Shown: one piece after another, positions 25,450 to 35,689 of the stretch
How the letters are laid out: every line of letters starts with the position of its first letter
How positions within the stretch are numbered: position 1 is the stretch's first letter
From: JAMXLO01 sp963818775
Lineage (GTDB): Bacteria > Pseudomonadota > Alphaproteobacteria > Acetobacterales > Acetobacteraceae
Assembly (NCBI GenBank): GCA_963818775.1
Contig: CAWFUF010000026.1
Location: 186,001 to 250,000 of the forward strand
Length of the DNA stretch: 64,000 nt
Direction: 5' to 3'
Notes under the pieces: generated by a model
What the model saw: only the letters and a program-made list of their open reading frames with translations
What the model was told of the DNA's origin: nothing
The model's database searches: none
Program-made: the position numbers and the translations under genes

Positions 25450-26415
25450 TCAATGCTGCCACGCCAGCCACTCGCGCGCTGCTGCCGCGAAATCCCACTG
25501 CGGCACAAATCCGGTATCGCGCGCGATCTTACCGATGGCCATCGGTCCGCGGTGAAAGCCGGTGTGGCTGTCGACATTCGCGGGCTCGCCCGGCGCGGCG
25601 TGTCGCCAGCGAAAGCCTGGCACGGCTTGCGAGAGTGCCTCGCACCACGTTTCCGCCGACCCGAGCCGGCCGCTTCCCAAATTGTAGACCACACGCGACA
25701 AGGCGGGCGCATCGGCAAGCCGAACCAGCCCGTCCGCGACGTCGCGCGAGAAGACGAAGTCGCCGCGCCATGCCGGCGCCAGCACCGCATCCTCGCCGCG
25801 TCGCGCGCATTCCAGCACCTGAAGCATCGGCGATAGCGTGTCGCGCACGCCCGTGGCGTATTCCCACGCTCCATAGACGCTGCCGAGACGCGCCGCGGCG
25901 AAGCGTACGCCCTGTGTCTCGGCCACGCGGGGCAGCAGCGTCTCGGCCGCGCGCTTGGTCAGGCCGTACAGTGTGGCCGGCGCCGGAACCAGCGCGTCCT
26001 CGTCGATCAGCGGCACGTCACGCGCGGCAGTGCCATAGATCGCGCCGGAACTCGTATAGACGAAGCGAGGCACGCCGCGTCGCGCCGCCGCCATCAGGGT
26101 GGCCATCGCACCTTGAATGTTCACCGCGACGATGGTCTCCGGATCGGCTCTCTCGCGCGCCGAACCGGCGGTGATCACGGCGCAATGAATCACCGCCTCG
26201 ACCGGCGCGATGGTCAGCGCGCGGCTGAGGTCGGCCTCCGACAGGATCGAGCCACCGATCAGCGTGAACCGGCCGGCCAAAGCGGCGAAGCTGCGGCATG
26301 CGCGTTCGGGCAACGCGATGCGGTCGAGGCCGACCACGTCGCGGCCGGCAGTCAACAGGTACTCGGCAACGTTGAGCGCCACGAAGCCGGCGGCACCGGT
26401 GATAAGGATTGCCAT
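25450..26415 (-). CDS. NAD-dependent epimerase/dehydratase (extended SDR)
   Basis: A 321-residue extended short-chain dehydrogenase/reductase. ITGAAGFVALNVAEYLL is the N-terminal TGxxGxxG nucleotide-binding motif, VIHCAVITAG corresponds to the active-site strand, and YTSSGAIYG then YGLTKRAAE provide the catalytic Ser/Thr and the YxxxK pair. The C-terminal half has GDFVFSRDVADGLVRL, typical of sugar-nucleotide or hydroxysteroid-type enzymes. It is 57 bp downstream of the first solute-binding protein gene on the same strand. The substrate is unknown. Confidence 0.87.
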   Translation of the reverse strand: MAILITGAAGFVALNVAEYLLTAGRDVVGLDRIALPERACRSFAALAGRFTLIGGSILSEADLSRALTIAPVEAVIHCAVITAGSARERADPETIVAVNIQGAMATLMAAARRGVPRFVYTSSGAIYGTAARDVPLIDEDALVPAPATLYGLTKRAAETLLPRVAETQGVRFAAARLGSVYGAWEYATGVRDTLSPMLQVLECARRGEDAVLAPAWRGDFVFSRDVADGLVRLADAPALSRVVYNLGSGRLGSAETWCEALSQAVPGFRWRHAAPGEPANVDSHTGFHRGPMAIGKIARDTGFVPQWDFAAAAREWLAWQH

Positions 26416-26472
26416 GATGGACGCAGATTATCTGGCTGCGGCTGTCGCGCCAGATGCCGTCTGCGGTGCGCG

Positions 26473-27852
26473 TTATCCGAACGTGTAGTTTGCGAAGATG
26501 GCCTCCATTCGTCTGAACGCCTTGTCCACCGCAGCCGTCGGCGTCATCCCGTTCTTGATGACATCGGCATGCGCGGTGCCCCAGAGCTGCTCGGCGTTGA
26601 CCTGTCCCCATGCCGGATTGTAGCCGGTGTAGGCTGCCACCGTCGGTCCCAGCACCAATTCACGCACAAAAGGCGGCCGATGCGGGTCGCTGGGATCCAG
26701 CCACCACGGATCCTCCTTCACGATGTGCGGGATCGCCGGCACCGCGCGACCGAGGCCGCCTTTGAGGTTCTTGTTCAGCACGTCGGGCTGGATGAAGAAC
26801 CGCGCCAGGTCCTTGGCGATTTCAAGGTTCTTAGCGCCCTTTGGGATGAAAAGGCCGCCGGCGCCGATCTGGGCTGGCATGGGTTTGCCGTCATTGCCGA
26901 GCGGCAGTCCCACCGTCAACATCTGCTCGTAATAGGCCTTCCTGTCCTTGATCATCGCAAGCTCGGTGGATATCGAGCCGTCGAAATCCATCACGATGAG
27001 CTTCTCGTGGAATGAGTTGTTGTCGTCGGCGTCGTTCCAGCTCAGTGCCTCGGGCGGCACGTAGCCTTCCTTGTAGGCATTGGTCAGCCAGGTGACCGAT
27101 CGGATCGCCGCCTCGCGGATCTGCGGATCGTCGGTATGCAGCTTTCCGTCCTCGGTGACAATTCCTGCGCCGCCGTTGGCGATCATGAAATGCGCCATCA
27201 GTCCGTTGCCGTCGTTGGGTCCGACGGTGGTGATCTGCGGTCCCATGGCGTAGATCTTGCGCATGCCTTTGCCGCGGAGCACCGCCTGCATCGGCTTGAA
27301 GAAATCCCAGTATGCATCCCAGGTCTTCGGGGCGTCCGACAGCTTGAAGCCGGCCTTTTCGACCAGGTCGCCCCAGATGTGGAACGGTTCCGCCCCCTGA
27401 CTCGTCGGAACAAGGTAGTAGGCACGCCGCTTCGCGACATTGTTGTAGTAGCTGGAGGACAGCAGAGCGGTCTTGCTGAGCTCAGACTTGTGCGCCTCCA
27501 CGATGTCGCTGACGTCTTCAAGCTTATCGTTCCATGCGTTCTGCGGCAGGATGGTCGAGGGCGCGATGTGGAAGATGAGATCGGGCACGTCACCTGTGGT
27601 CAACGCGGAGATTATCTTCTGGTTCAGCGCCATGAACGGCATGATGCTGAGATCTATCCGGTTGCCGCTTGCCTTCTCGTAGTCCGCGACCGTGGTGCGG
27701 AAGGCGGCGTCCTCTTCCGGCACGAAGCCTTGGTCCCGCCAGACAATGGCGGTCCCCGTTTCGGCTTTGGCGATATGTGGACGGGCGAGAACACCTGTCG
27801 CGGCCAAGCCGAATGTCGAACGAAGCACTGATCGCCGGCTCATGCGTTCCAT
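26473..27852 (-). CDS. Tat-exported extracellular solute-binding protein (sugar type), copy 1
   Basis: A 459-residue periplasmic binding protein of the family-1 (carbohydrate ABC) type. The N-terminus MERMSRRSVLRSTFGLAATG contains a twin-arginine motif followed by a hydrophobic stretch and AKA, so Tat export is likely. ADYEKASGNRIDLSIMPFMALNQKI and DVPDLIFHIAPSTILPQNAW are typical binding-protein segments, and the C-terminal IPKGAKNLEIAKDLARFFIQP also fits. It is about two-thirds identical by eye to the protein at 28090-29466. No permease or ATPase gene adjoins. A perfect 16-bp palindrome lies 137 bp upstream of its start. Confidence 0.88.
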   Translation of the reverse strand: MERMSRRSVLRSTFGLAATGVLARPHIAKAETGTAIVWRDQGFVPEEDAAFRTTVADYEKASGNRIDLSIMPFMALNQKIISALTTGDVPDLIFHIAPSTILPQNAWNDKLEDVSDIVEAHKSELSKTALLSSSYYNNVAKRRAYYLVPTSQGAEPFHIWGDLVEKAGFKLSDAPKTWDAYWDFFKPMQAVLRGKGMRKIYAMGPQITTVGPNDGNGLMAHFMIANGGAGIVTEDGKLHTDDPQIREAAIRSVTWLTNAYKEGYVPPEALSWNDADDNNSFHEKLIVMDFDGSISTELAMIKDRKAYYEQMLTVGLPLGNDGKPMPAQIGAGGLFIPKGAKNLEIAKDLARFFIQPDVLNKNLKGGLGRAVPAIPHIVKEDPWWLDPSDPHRPPFVRELVLGPTVAAYTGYNPAWGQVNAEQLWGTAHADVIKNGMTPTAAVDKAFRRMEAIFANYTFG

Positions 27853-27988
27853 GGCCGCTTTCCTTCCCTGACTGGTTGATGCCGGCTTCTCTTGGCCGTT
27901 GTTACTTGCGACCAGCCTGCATCGGCCTGGGCGAGCCAGTCAAGGCAATTAGAGTCACGTAAGCGTATTCACGCCGGCAAGTAAATCC

Positions 27989-28004
27989 TCAGTATATATA
28001 CTGA
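27989..28004. promoter_or_regulatory. Perfect 16-bp palindrome, candidate operator
   Basis: TCAGTATATATACTGA is its own reverse complement and lies in the 237-bp gap between the two solute-binding protein genes, upstream of copy 1 and downstream of copy 2. Its AT-rich centre stands out from the GC-rich surroundings. Dyads with a central TATA step are typical of GntR-type repressor sites, but no regulator gene is nearby. Confidence 0.5.
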
Positions 28005-28089
28005 ATCGCGCACAATCTCAGCCGCCGCCATCAGCGTTGCCAACAGCCATGCACCGGAGCCGAGCGGCTCAGTCGGACGAAGCGCGATC

Positions 28090-29466
28090 CTAACCGAAGG
28101 TGTATTTCGCGAAGATGGCGTCCGCCCGTTTGAACGCCTTGTCAATTGCCGCCGCGGGCGTCATCCCATTCTTGATGACATCGGCATGCGCCACGCCCCA
28201 GAGCTGCTCGGCGCTCACCTGTCCCCAAGCTGGATTGTAGCCGTTGTAGCTGGGCATGGTTGGTCCCAGCACGGCTTCCCGTACGTAGGGTGCGAGGTGA
28301 GGGTCCTTGGTATCGAGCCAGAACGGGTCGCTCGTCACCAGCGAGGGTATGACCGGAACCCAGCGACCCAGACCTTGCTTCAGATTTTCGTTCATCACCT
28401 GCGGCTGGATGAAGAATTTCATGAAGTCCTTGGCAACAGCGACGTTCCTCGCTCCTTTTGGGATGAAGCCGCCGCCGGCAGCTTGCAGGGCGGGCATCGG
28501 TTTGCCGTCATTGCCATTGGGCAGTGCCATCGTCACCATTGCCTCGAATGCCTGTTTGTCGTGGACCATGGCGAGTTCGGTCGACAGCGTACCGTCGAGA
28601 TCCATCAGGATAAGTTTCTCATGATACGCATTATTGTCGTCGGCGTCGTTCCAACTCAACGCCTCGGGCGGTACGTAACCTCCCTTGTAGCAATTCGTCA
28701 TGTACTCGACCGACCTGATTGCTGCCTCGCGCACCTGCGGATCGTCGGTGTGCAGCTTGCCGTCCGGAGTGACCATGTTTTCGCCGCCGTTGGCGAACAG
28801 GAAATGTCCGAACAGCCCATTGCCGTCGTTCGGTCCGACAGTGGTGATCTGCAGACCCAAGGCGTAGAGCTTGCGCCTCCCCTTGCTGCGCAGCACCTGC
28901 TGCATCGGCTTGAAGAAATCCCAGAACGCGTCCCAGGTCTTCGGCGCGTCGGATAGCTTGAAGCCTGCCTGTTCCACCAGATCGCCCCAGATGTGGAACG
29001 GCTCGCAGCCCTGCTTGATCGGAATAAGGTAGAAGGCACGCTGCTTTGTGACGCTGTTGTAGAAGCTGGAGGCCAGCACGGAGGTTTTGCTGAGTTCCGA
29101 TCTGTGCGCCTCGACGATGTCGCTGACATCCTCCAGTTTGTTTTCCCAGGCGTTCTGCGGCAGGATCGTTGCTGGTGCGTCGTGAAAGACGAGGTCGGGC
29201 ACCTCACCGCTGGTCAGCGCCGAGATCACCTTCTGGTTCAGCGCGGTGAACGGCATGATGCTGAGGTCGATGTTGTTGCCGCTGGCCTTTTCATAGTCCG
29301 TGACGGTCTTGCGAAAGGCCGCGTCCTCCTCCGGCACGAAGCCCTGCACCTGCCAGACGGTTGCCGTGGAGGCCGCGGCGTTGGCGATATATGGACGCGT
29401 CAGAAGCCCCGTCGCTGCCACGCCGAGCGATCCACGAAGCACCGTTCGCCGGCTCATGTTTGCCAC
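28090..29466 (-). CDS. Tat-exported extracellular solute-binding protein (sugar type), copy 2
   Basis: A 458-residue paralogue of the preceding gene product, aligning end to end without large gaps. The N-terminus MANMSRRTVLRGSLGVAATG is again a twin-arginine signal with ANA at the likely cleavage site. Shared blocks include EPFHIWGDLVE, DAPKTWDAFWDFFKPMQ, TTVGPNDGNGL and YNGYNPAWGQVSAEQLWG. Differences are spread through the whole chain, which suggests an old duplication and possibly different ligands. It precedes copy 1 on the minus strand with a 237-bp gap. No transporter partner is seen in the window. Confidence 0.88.
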   Translation of the reverse strand: MANMSRRTVLRGSLGVAATGLLTRPYIANAAASTATVWQVQGFVPEEDAAFRKTVTDYEKASGNNIDLSIMPFTALNQKVISALTSGEVPDLVFHDAPATILPQNAWENKLEDVSDIVEAHRSELSKTSVLASSFYNSVTKQRAFYLIPIKQGCEPFHIWGDLVEQAGFKLSDAPKTWDAFWDFFKPMQQVLRSKGRRKLYALGLQITTVGPNDGNGLFGHFLFANGGENMVTPDGKLHTDDPQVREAAIRSVEYMTNCYKGGYVPPEALSWNDADDNNAYHEKLILMDLDGTLSTELAMVHDKQAFEAMVTMALPNGNDGKPMPALQAAGGGFIPKGARNVAVAKDFMKFFIQPQVMNENLKQGLGRWVPVIPSLVTSDPFWLDTKDPHLAPYVREAVLGPTMPSYNGYNPAWGQVSAEQLWGVAHADVIKNGMTPAAAIDKAFKRADAIFAKYTFG

Positions 29467-29580
29467 GGGAGTTCCTTCCCTGCGCTGACCGGTCGAGTGA
29501 GCGCCGGTCCGTCATGATTGTTCGGTTGAGCTTAGGTCTGCTGGCGCGCGCCAGTCAAAGCTTTTGGAGCCGCGGCCGCG

Positions 29581-30415
29581 TCACGGCGACGCGGCATCGC
29601 TGACTGCGCGCAGTAATGTCAGGAGTGTGCGATTGATCGGGGTCAGGATGCCATGCCGCTCACCAGCGGCCACGACCGCCCCGGTCAGTGCTTCGATCTC
29701 CAGCTTTCGCCCGGTCTGCCGGTCGAAATACATCGACGTCCCCAAGTCGCCCGAATAGGAAAACAGCGTCGCCATCGTGCGGGCGGCATCGTTATCGGTG
29801 AGCGCTGCACCATCGGCCTTCGCCACGGCGATCGCCTCCGCCAGAATGTCCAGGCACAGGGCATGCACATCGCCGCGCCGCAACACCGACTGGCGTTGTA
29901 GGGTCAGCGCGGTGATCGGATTGGCGATCACGTTAAGCAGTAGCTTACGCCAGGCGAGGGTAGCGAAGTCGGCGCTCAGAAGCACGTTCAACGATGTGCC
30001 TTCGAGCAAGCACGCGAAGCTCTGGCCCGCAGAATCGTCCGGCACGACAAGATCGTGTACGGGCATAAGGCGCGACTTGTGCGACGCGTCCAATGCCGTT
30101 TTGCAACACGGCGATGTGAGACGCCGATGTGCACAGCCGCGCGAGCCAGGGGGCAGTAGAGGGCGTGTCCTGCACCTTGCAGCATAGCAGCACCCAGTCG
30201 ACCGGTCGCGCCTGGGCTGGATCGGTTACCGTGCGAAGCGGCACCTCTTCTGTGCCGTCGTTACGATCCAGGAAGAAGCTGTCGATCGGACGTCGCGCGC
30301 AGGCGGTCACGTCGTGCTGGTTCGCTGCCCGCAGGCAGCCGGCAATGGCTGCGCCAATATTGCCGAGACCGAGGACCGCAACGGTCTGACGTTGGGGTGA
30401 GGACATGGTTGCCAA
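29581..30415 (-). pseudogene. Ketopantoate reductase-like (PanE/ApbA) gene, internally deleted
   Basis: The N-terminal part starts at 30415 (MATMSSPQRQTVAVLGLGNI) with the GLGNIGAAIAG nucleotide-binding motif and continues to HIAVLQNGIGRVAQVAPYA, the known PanE active-region pattern. The C-terminal part is in another frame: DLVVPDDSAGQSFACLLEG, FATLAWRKLLLNVIANPITA and TGAVVAAGERHGILTPINRT, ending at 29581. Between APYA and DLVVPDD roughly 30 residues usual for the family are missing and the frame changes at about 30050-30065. Total length of 835 nt is not a multiple of three. This looks like a real internal deletion, leaving no functional reductase. Confidence 0.75.
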
Positions 30416-30417
30416 TG

Positions 30418-30442
30418 TTAGTCAGTTAGTTGATTTAGTCAA
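30418..30442. repeat. Short repeats in a divergent promoter region
   Basis: TTAGTCA occurs at 30418-30424 and again at 30435-30441, and TTGATTTAGTCAA (30430-30442) has 4-bp inverted ends. The stretch is AT-richer than its surroundings and lies just upstream of the panE-like start and 186 bp before the gene at 30628. It may hold a regulator site or promoter. Confidence 0.3.
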
Positions 30443-30627
30443 TTATGCTGCATCGCAGCACTGCGACCCTGTCGCAATGCAACGCCGCGGCTCGACCTTC
30501 CACCGAGAAGTGCCGCGCTGCCGCTCTCGGCTCACCGGTATGGCCGTTAACTGAGGCTTAATCGTTGCGGTGAGGATTGAGGATCAGCGAGAGATCAGGT
30601 TTCGCTCGACGTCGATCTGGAGGCATC

Positions 30628-31449
30628 ATGAGCTCCTACGTGCTGCTGGTGTTCGATAGCTGCCGATACAATTCGATGGCCGCCGCGTGGCCGGCGCTGC
30701 AGAACATCCCGCGGATCGGCGAACTCAATCGCGCCTACTCGCTGTCCACATGGACCTTCACCTCGCACATTCTGTTCACGCTCGGACGGCTGCCCTGGAC
30801 GGATCGGCGCACCGAGACGACGCAGCAGAAGACCGAGCTGGCGGATCTCCGACTGTGGAAGACGCGCCTCGGTCTCACAGAGGACCATCCGTTCCGCGCC
30901 GACTGCGATCTGCGGACCGGACTGCATCGCCTGGGGTACGAGCTGAATGCCGTGACGTCAGCCAATCCGCTGACGGAGGACTCGCGGTTCAGCTCCTTCG
31001 TCGACAGCCTGGTCTCAGTTGGGCAATTCGATGACTGTCTCGAACGGGTGCTGGCGAAGCTGGATCTCGGCCGGCCGCAATACCTCATCATCAATGTCTG
31101 CGAGACGCACTACCCGTACTACGATGGCGCCTACGATCCGCATTTCTCGCCTTACCGCCTGCACGGCTTCGCGGCGCAGATGCGTGCAGCGGCAGCGGAT
31201 CAAGAGGTGACAATTCCGACCTACGACGACGCCTTGCTATCCGTGCTTCGGCTGCGCCAGATCGAATCGATCCGCTATCTCAATTCGGTTATTCCCAAGC
31301 TGTTCAGCAGGCTTCCCTCAGACACCTACATCACGATCACGGCGGATCACGGCGACTGCTTCGGCGAAGATGGCTTCGTAGGTCACGGCGAGGTGTGGAA
31401 CAAAATGGTGCTTGAGGTGCCATTCCTCGAGGGGCCGGTTCCTTCGTAG
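30628..31449 (+). CDS. Alkaline-phosphatase-superfamily (sulfatase-like) protein
   Basis: A 273-residue protein with the metal-binding frame of the alkaline phosphatase/sulfatase superfamily. VLLVFDSCRYNSM near residue 10 gives the first metal Asp. The nucleophile region LSTWTFTSHILFTLGRLPW (39-57) has Thr/Ser rather than the sulfatase CxPxR. ITADHGDCFGEDGFVGHGEV (237-256) supplies the Asp-His and final His. It is shorter than normal sulfatases (about 450-550 residues) and lacks a signal peptide. The start ATG at 30628 follows GGAGG. No neighbour explains it. Substrate and even reaction type are open. Confidence 0.7.
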   Translation: MSSYVLLVFDSCRYNSMAAAWPALQNIPRIGELNRAYSLSTWTFTSHILFTLGRLPWTDRRTETTQQKTELADLRLWKTRLGLTEDHPFRADCDLRTGLHRLGYELNAVTSANPLTEDSRFSSFVDSLVSVGQFDDCLERVLAKLDLGRPQYLIINVCETHYPYYDGAYDPHFSPYRLHGFAAQMRAAAADQEVTIPTYDDALLSVLRLRQIESIRYLNSVIPKLFSRLPSDTYITITADHGDCFGEDGFVGHGEVWNKMVLEVPFLEGPVPS

Positions 31450-31450
31450 C

Positions 31451-32176
31451 TCATATCGCCGCTGCATCACGATCGAAGGCAGCGCAATAGGCGCCATGCC
31501 GTTGTTCGGCGGGGATGCAGAGGGCGGCCAGCAGCGGCGCGACATCGTGCGGCTGCGTCAGCGAAGCCGGCTCCTCGCCGGGGAAGGCGTTCGCGCGGAG
31601 CCGTGTTCCGACGACACCCGGGTCGAACAGGTTCACCCTCAGGCTCGTCGTCTTCACCTCGTCCGCCCAGGTGAGCACGAGGTGCTCCATCCCTGCCTTG
31701 GTCGCGCCGTAGGCGCCCCAGTACGCCTTCGGCATGCGCGCCCGCTCGTCGGTGACGAATACGGCGCGGCCGGCCGAGGCATTGCGCAACAGCGGGTCGC
31801 AGGTGCGGATCAGGTGCCAGGCAGCGGTCAGGTTGACCGCGATCACGTCGGCCCAGTCGTTCGGCAGGATATGTGCCACCGGCGTCAGGCGGCCGAGCGA
31901 GCCGGCGTTGTGCACCAAAACGTCGAGCCGTCCGAAGCGCTGGTGGATGCTGGGACCGATCGCATCGATCTGGCTGCCTTCCGCCAGGTCCAGCGGCAAC
32001 AGTGTCGCACTGCCGCCGACTGCGCGGATCGCATCGTCGGTCTCTTCCAGGCCGCCTTGCGTACGTGCGGTGATCACCACGTGTGCGCCGAGCCGGGCAA
32101 GTTCGACGGCGGTCGCTGCGCCGATGCCGCGGCTCGCGCCGGTCACCAGGGCGATGGCGCCGGCCAGTGCTGTCAA
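31451..32176 (-). CDS. Short-chain dehydrogenase/reductase
   Basis: A 241-residue classical SDR. LVTGASRGIGAATAVELARL is the NAD(P)-binding motif, LVHNAGSLGRL the NNAG-type motif, and YGATKAGMEHL the catalytic YxxxK. RVNLFDPGVVGTRLRA is the usual post-catalytic PG motif. The start is taken as TTG at 32176, overlapping the purF stop as TTGA, because no ATG gives a complete Rossmann fold. SDR genes directly after purF are common in alphaproteobacteria. The substrate is unknown. It ends 1 bp from the convergent phosphatase-like gene. Confidence 0.82.
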   Translation of the reverse strand: MTALAGAIALVTGASRGIGAATAVELARLGAHVVITARTQGGLEETDDAIRAVGGSATLLPLDLAEGSQIDAIGPSIHQRFGRLDVLVHNAGSLGRLTPVAHILPNDWADVIAVNLTAAWHLIRTCDPLLRNASAGRAVFVTDERARMPKAYWGAYGATKAGMEHLVLTWADEVKTTSLRVNLFDPGVVGTRLRANAFPGEEPASLTQPHDVAPLLAALCIPAEQRHGAYCAAFDRDAAAI

Positions 32177-33633
32177 TGACTCTCCGCCAGCAGACTGAGC
32201 TGCCGTTCGGAGTTGTCGGCCTGATCGGGCAGGGCGATCGGATAATCGCCGGTGAAGCAGGCGTCGCAGTAGTGCGGCCTGGCGCTGTCGCGTTCGCGCT
32301 TGCCAAGTGCACGGTACAGCCCATCGATCGAGATGAACGCCAGACTGTCCACGCCGATCTGATCGGCCATCTCGTCCACCGAAAGCCGCGACGCCAACAG
32401 CTCGCCGCGCTCGGGCGTATCGATGCCGTAGAAGCAGGAATGCGTCGTGGGTGGCGAGGAAATGCGCATATGCACCTCGCACGCGCCGGCCTGGCGGACC
32501 ATCTCGACGATCTTCCGGCTGGTGGTGCCGCGGACGATCGAATCGTCAACCAGGATCACCCGCTTGGCCTTCAGCACCGAGCGATTGGCGGAGTGCTTCA
32601 GCTTCACGCCGAGATGGCGGATGTGGTCGGTCGGCTCGATGAACGTACGGCCGACATAGTGGTTGCGGATGATACCGAGCTCGAACGGGATGCCGCTTTC
32701 GGTGGCGTAGCCCATCGCTGCCGGCACTCCGGAGTCCGGCACCGGTACCACCACGTCGGCAGGCACTCCCGACTCGCGCGCCAGTTCGGCACCGATCTGC
32801 TTGCGCGCGTCGTAGACCGGCGTGCCCTCCATGATCGAATCCGGCCGGGCGAAGTAGATGTATTCGAATACGCAGAACCGCTCACGCGAACGGCCGAACG
32901 GTTTGATGCTGTGCACGCCCTGGTCGTTGATCACGACCAGCTCGCCCGGCTCGACGTCGCGCACAAAGTCGGCGCCGACGATGTCGAGCGCGCAGGTCTC
33001 GCTTGCCAATACCCAGCCGCCGGTGCCCTCGTTGCCGATGCGGCCCAGGATCAATGGACGCACACCGAGAGGATCGCGCACGCCCATCAGCGCCTCGGTC
33101 GAAAGCGCCACCAGCGAATAGGCGCCTATCACCTGCTTCAGCGCGTCGATCAGCCGATCGACCACGGTGGAGTAGAGGCTGATCGCGATCAGGTGGACGA
33201 ACACCTCTAAATCGGTGGTCGACTGAAACAGGCAGCCGCGCCGCACGAGGGTCCGGCGCAGCACATGCGAGTTGGTCAGGTTGCCGTTATGCGCCACCGC
33301 GAACCCACCGAACTCGAAGTCGGCGTAGAGCGGTTGCACGTTGCGCAGGATGGTGCCACCTGTGGTGGCATAGCGGTTGTGACCGATCGCACTGGCGCCG
33401 GGGAGGGCCGCGATCACTCTCGCGTCGCCAAAGTTGTCGCCGACGAGGCCGAGACCGCGATGGGAATGGAAATGGCTGCCGTCGAAGGTGACGATGCCGG
33501 TCGACTCCTGGCCGCGATGCTGCAGCGCGTGCAGGCCGAGTGCGGTGCGGGCCGCGGCATCGGGGACATTCCAGACGCCGAATACGCCGCACTCGTCGTG
33601 GAACTTGTCGTCCTGCGGCGAAGTCAACGCCAT
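32173..33633 (-). CDS. purF: Amidophosphoribosyltransferase
   Basis: A 486-residue enzyme that makes 5-phosphoribosylamine from PRPP and glutamine, the first step of purine synthesis. After a short propeptide, Cys15 in HDECGVFGVW is the N-terminal nucleophile of the glutaminase domain, with HNGNLTN and GHNRYATTGG also conserved. The phosphoribosyltransferase domain has the PRPP loop VILVDDSIVRGTTSRKI. The frame is open upstream, but ATG at 33633 has GAGGAG 9 nt before it and gives the proper propeptide. It follows cvpA by 28 bp, the classical cvpA-purF pair. Confidence 0.96.
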   Translation of the reverse strand: MALTSPQDDKFHDECGVFGVWNVPDAAARTALGLHALQHRGQESTGIVTFDGSHFHSHRGLGLVGDNFGDARVIAALPGASAIGHNRYATTGGTILRNVQPLYADFEFGGFAVAHNGNLTNSHVLRRTLVRRGCLFQSTTDLEVFVHLIAISLYSTVVDRLIDALKQVIGAYSLVALSTEALMGVRDPLGVRPLILGRIGNEGTGGWVLASETCALDIVGADFVRDVEPGELVVINDQGVHSIKPFGRSRERFCVFEYIYFARPDSIMEGTPVYDARKQIGAELARESGVPADVVVPVPDSGVPAAMGYATESGIPFELGIIRNHYVGRTFIEPTDHIRHLGVKLKHSANRSVLKAKRVILVDDSIVRGTTSRKIVEMVRQAGACEVHMRISSPPTTHSCFYGIDTPERGELLASRLSVDEMADQIGVDSLAFISIDGLYRALGKRERDSARPHYCDACFTGDYPIALPDQADNSERQLSLLAESH

Positions 33634-33661
33634 GCCATCTCGCTCCTCGATCCGCATACGT

Positions 33662-34231
33662 TCAGCGCCTGACTGCCCGGCCTTGCGGCGTCGCCTGCAA
33701 CAGGTCGGCCGCTGCCGTGTCGCGGCCTCTTGGCGGAGCACTGACCTCGCCCGGACGAATTTCGGCTGGCAACTGGTCCACGACCCACCTGGCGCCAAGA
33801 TAGACCGGCCATACCGATTCGGACTGCAATACCGGCTCGGGCCAGCGAACCACCGGCACCACCATCCCTGCACCGATATAGGCAATGATGGCCAGCGCTG
33901 CACCCCGGAGAAGGCCGAATACCAGACCCAGCGTCCGGTCGAGGCCGCCGATCGGCGAGGCGCGCACCAAGGCGCTGATCCAGCGGGAGATCAGAACCAG
34001 CACGATCAGCGTAATGACGAACACGACGGCAAAGGCGACCGGATCGACCCAGGGCGAGTGGCCCAACCATGTCTGGAACTGGGGACGTATTCGCGGCAGC
34101 GCCCAGACGCCCGCGAAGATGGCGCCGATATAGGCGGCAAGGCCAAGCACCTCGCGGACCAGACCGCGTACGAAGGCGAGCAGGGCCGATACCGCCAGCA
34201 CAGCCAGGACAACGAAATCGACCCAGGTCAT
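33662..34231 (-). CDS. cvpA: CvpA-family membrane protein
   Basis: A 189-residue inner membrane protein with four hydrophobic segments (residues about 5-23, 30-48, 64-85, 101-124). MTWVDFVVLAVLAVSALLAF and RGLVREVLGLAAYIGAIFAG are standard for CvpA, a protein linked to colicin V export and envelope stress and usually next to purF. GGLDRTLGLVFGLLRG is the other family block. The C-terminal 50 residues are hydrophilic. It lies between radA and purF, all on the minus strand. Confidence 0.9.
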   Translation of the reverse strand: MTWVDFVVLAVLAVSALLAFVRGLVREVLGLAAYIGAIFAGVWALPRIRPQFQTWLGHSPWVDPVAFAVVFVITLIVLVLISRWISALVRASPIGGLDRTLGLVFGLLRGAALAIIAYIGAGMVVPVVRWPEPVLQSESVWPVYLGARWVVDQLPAEIRPGEVSAPPRGRDTAAADLLQATPQGRAVRR

Positions 34232-34291
34232 TAATCCGCCAGGAACGTCGGCGGCTTTATCGAACGCAATACGCCTATCGCCAAGCCAAGA

Positions 34292-35683
<1,392 letters not shown>

Positions 35684-35689
35684 TGGGCG

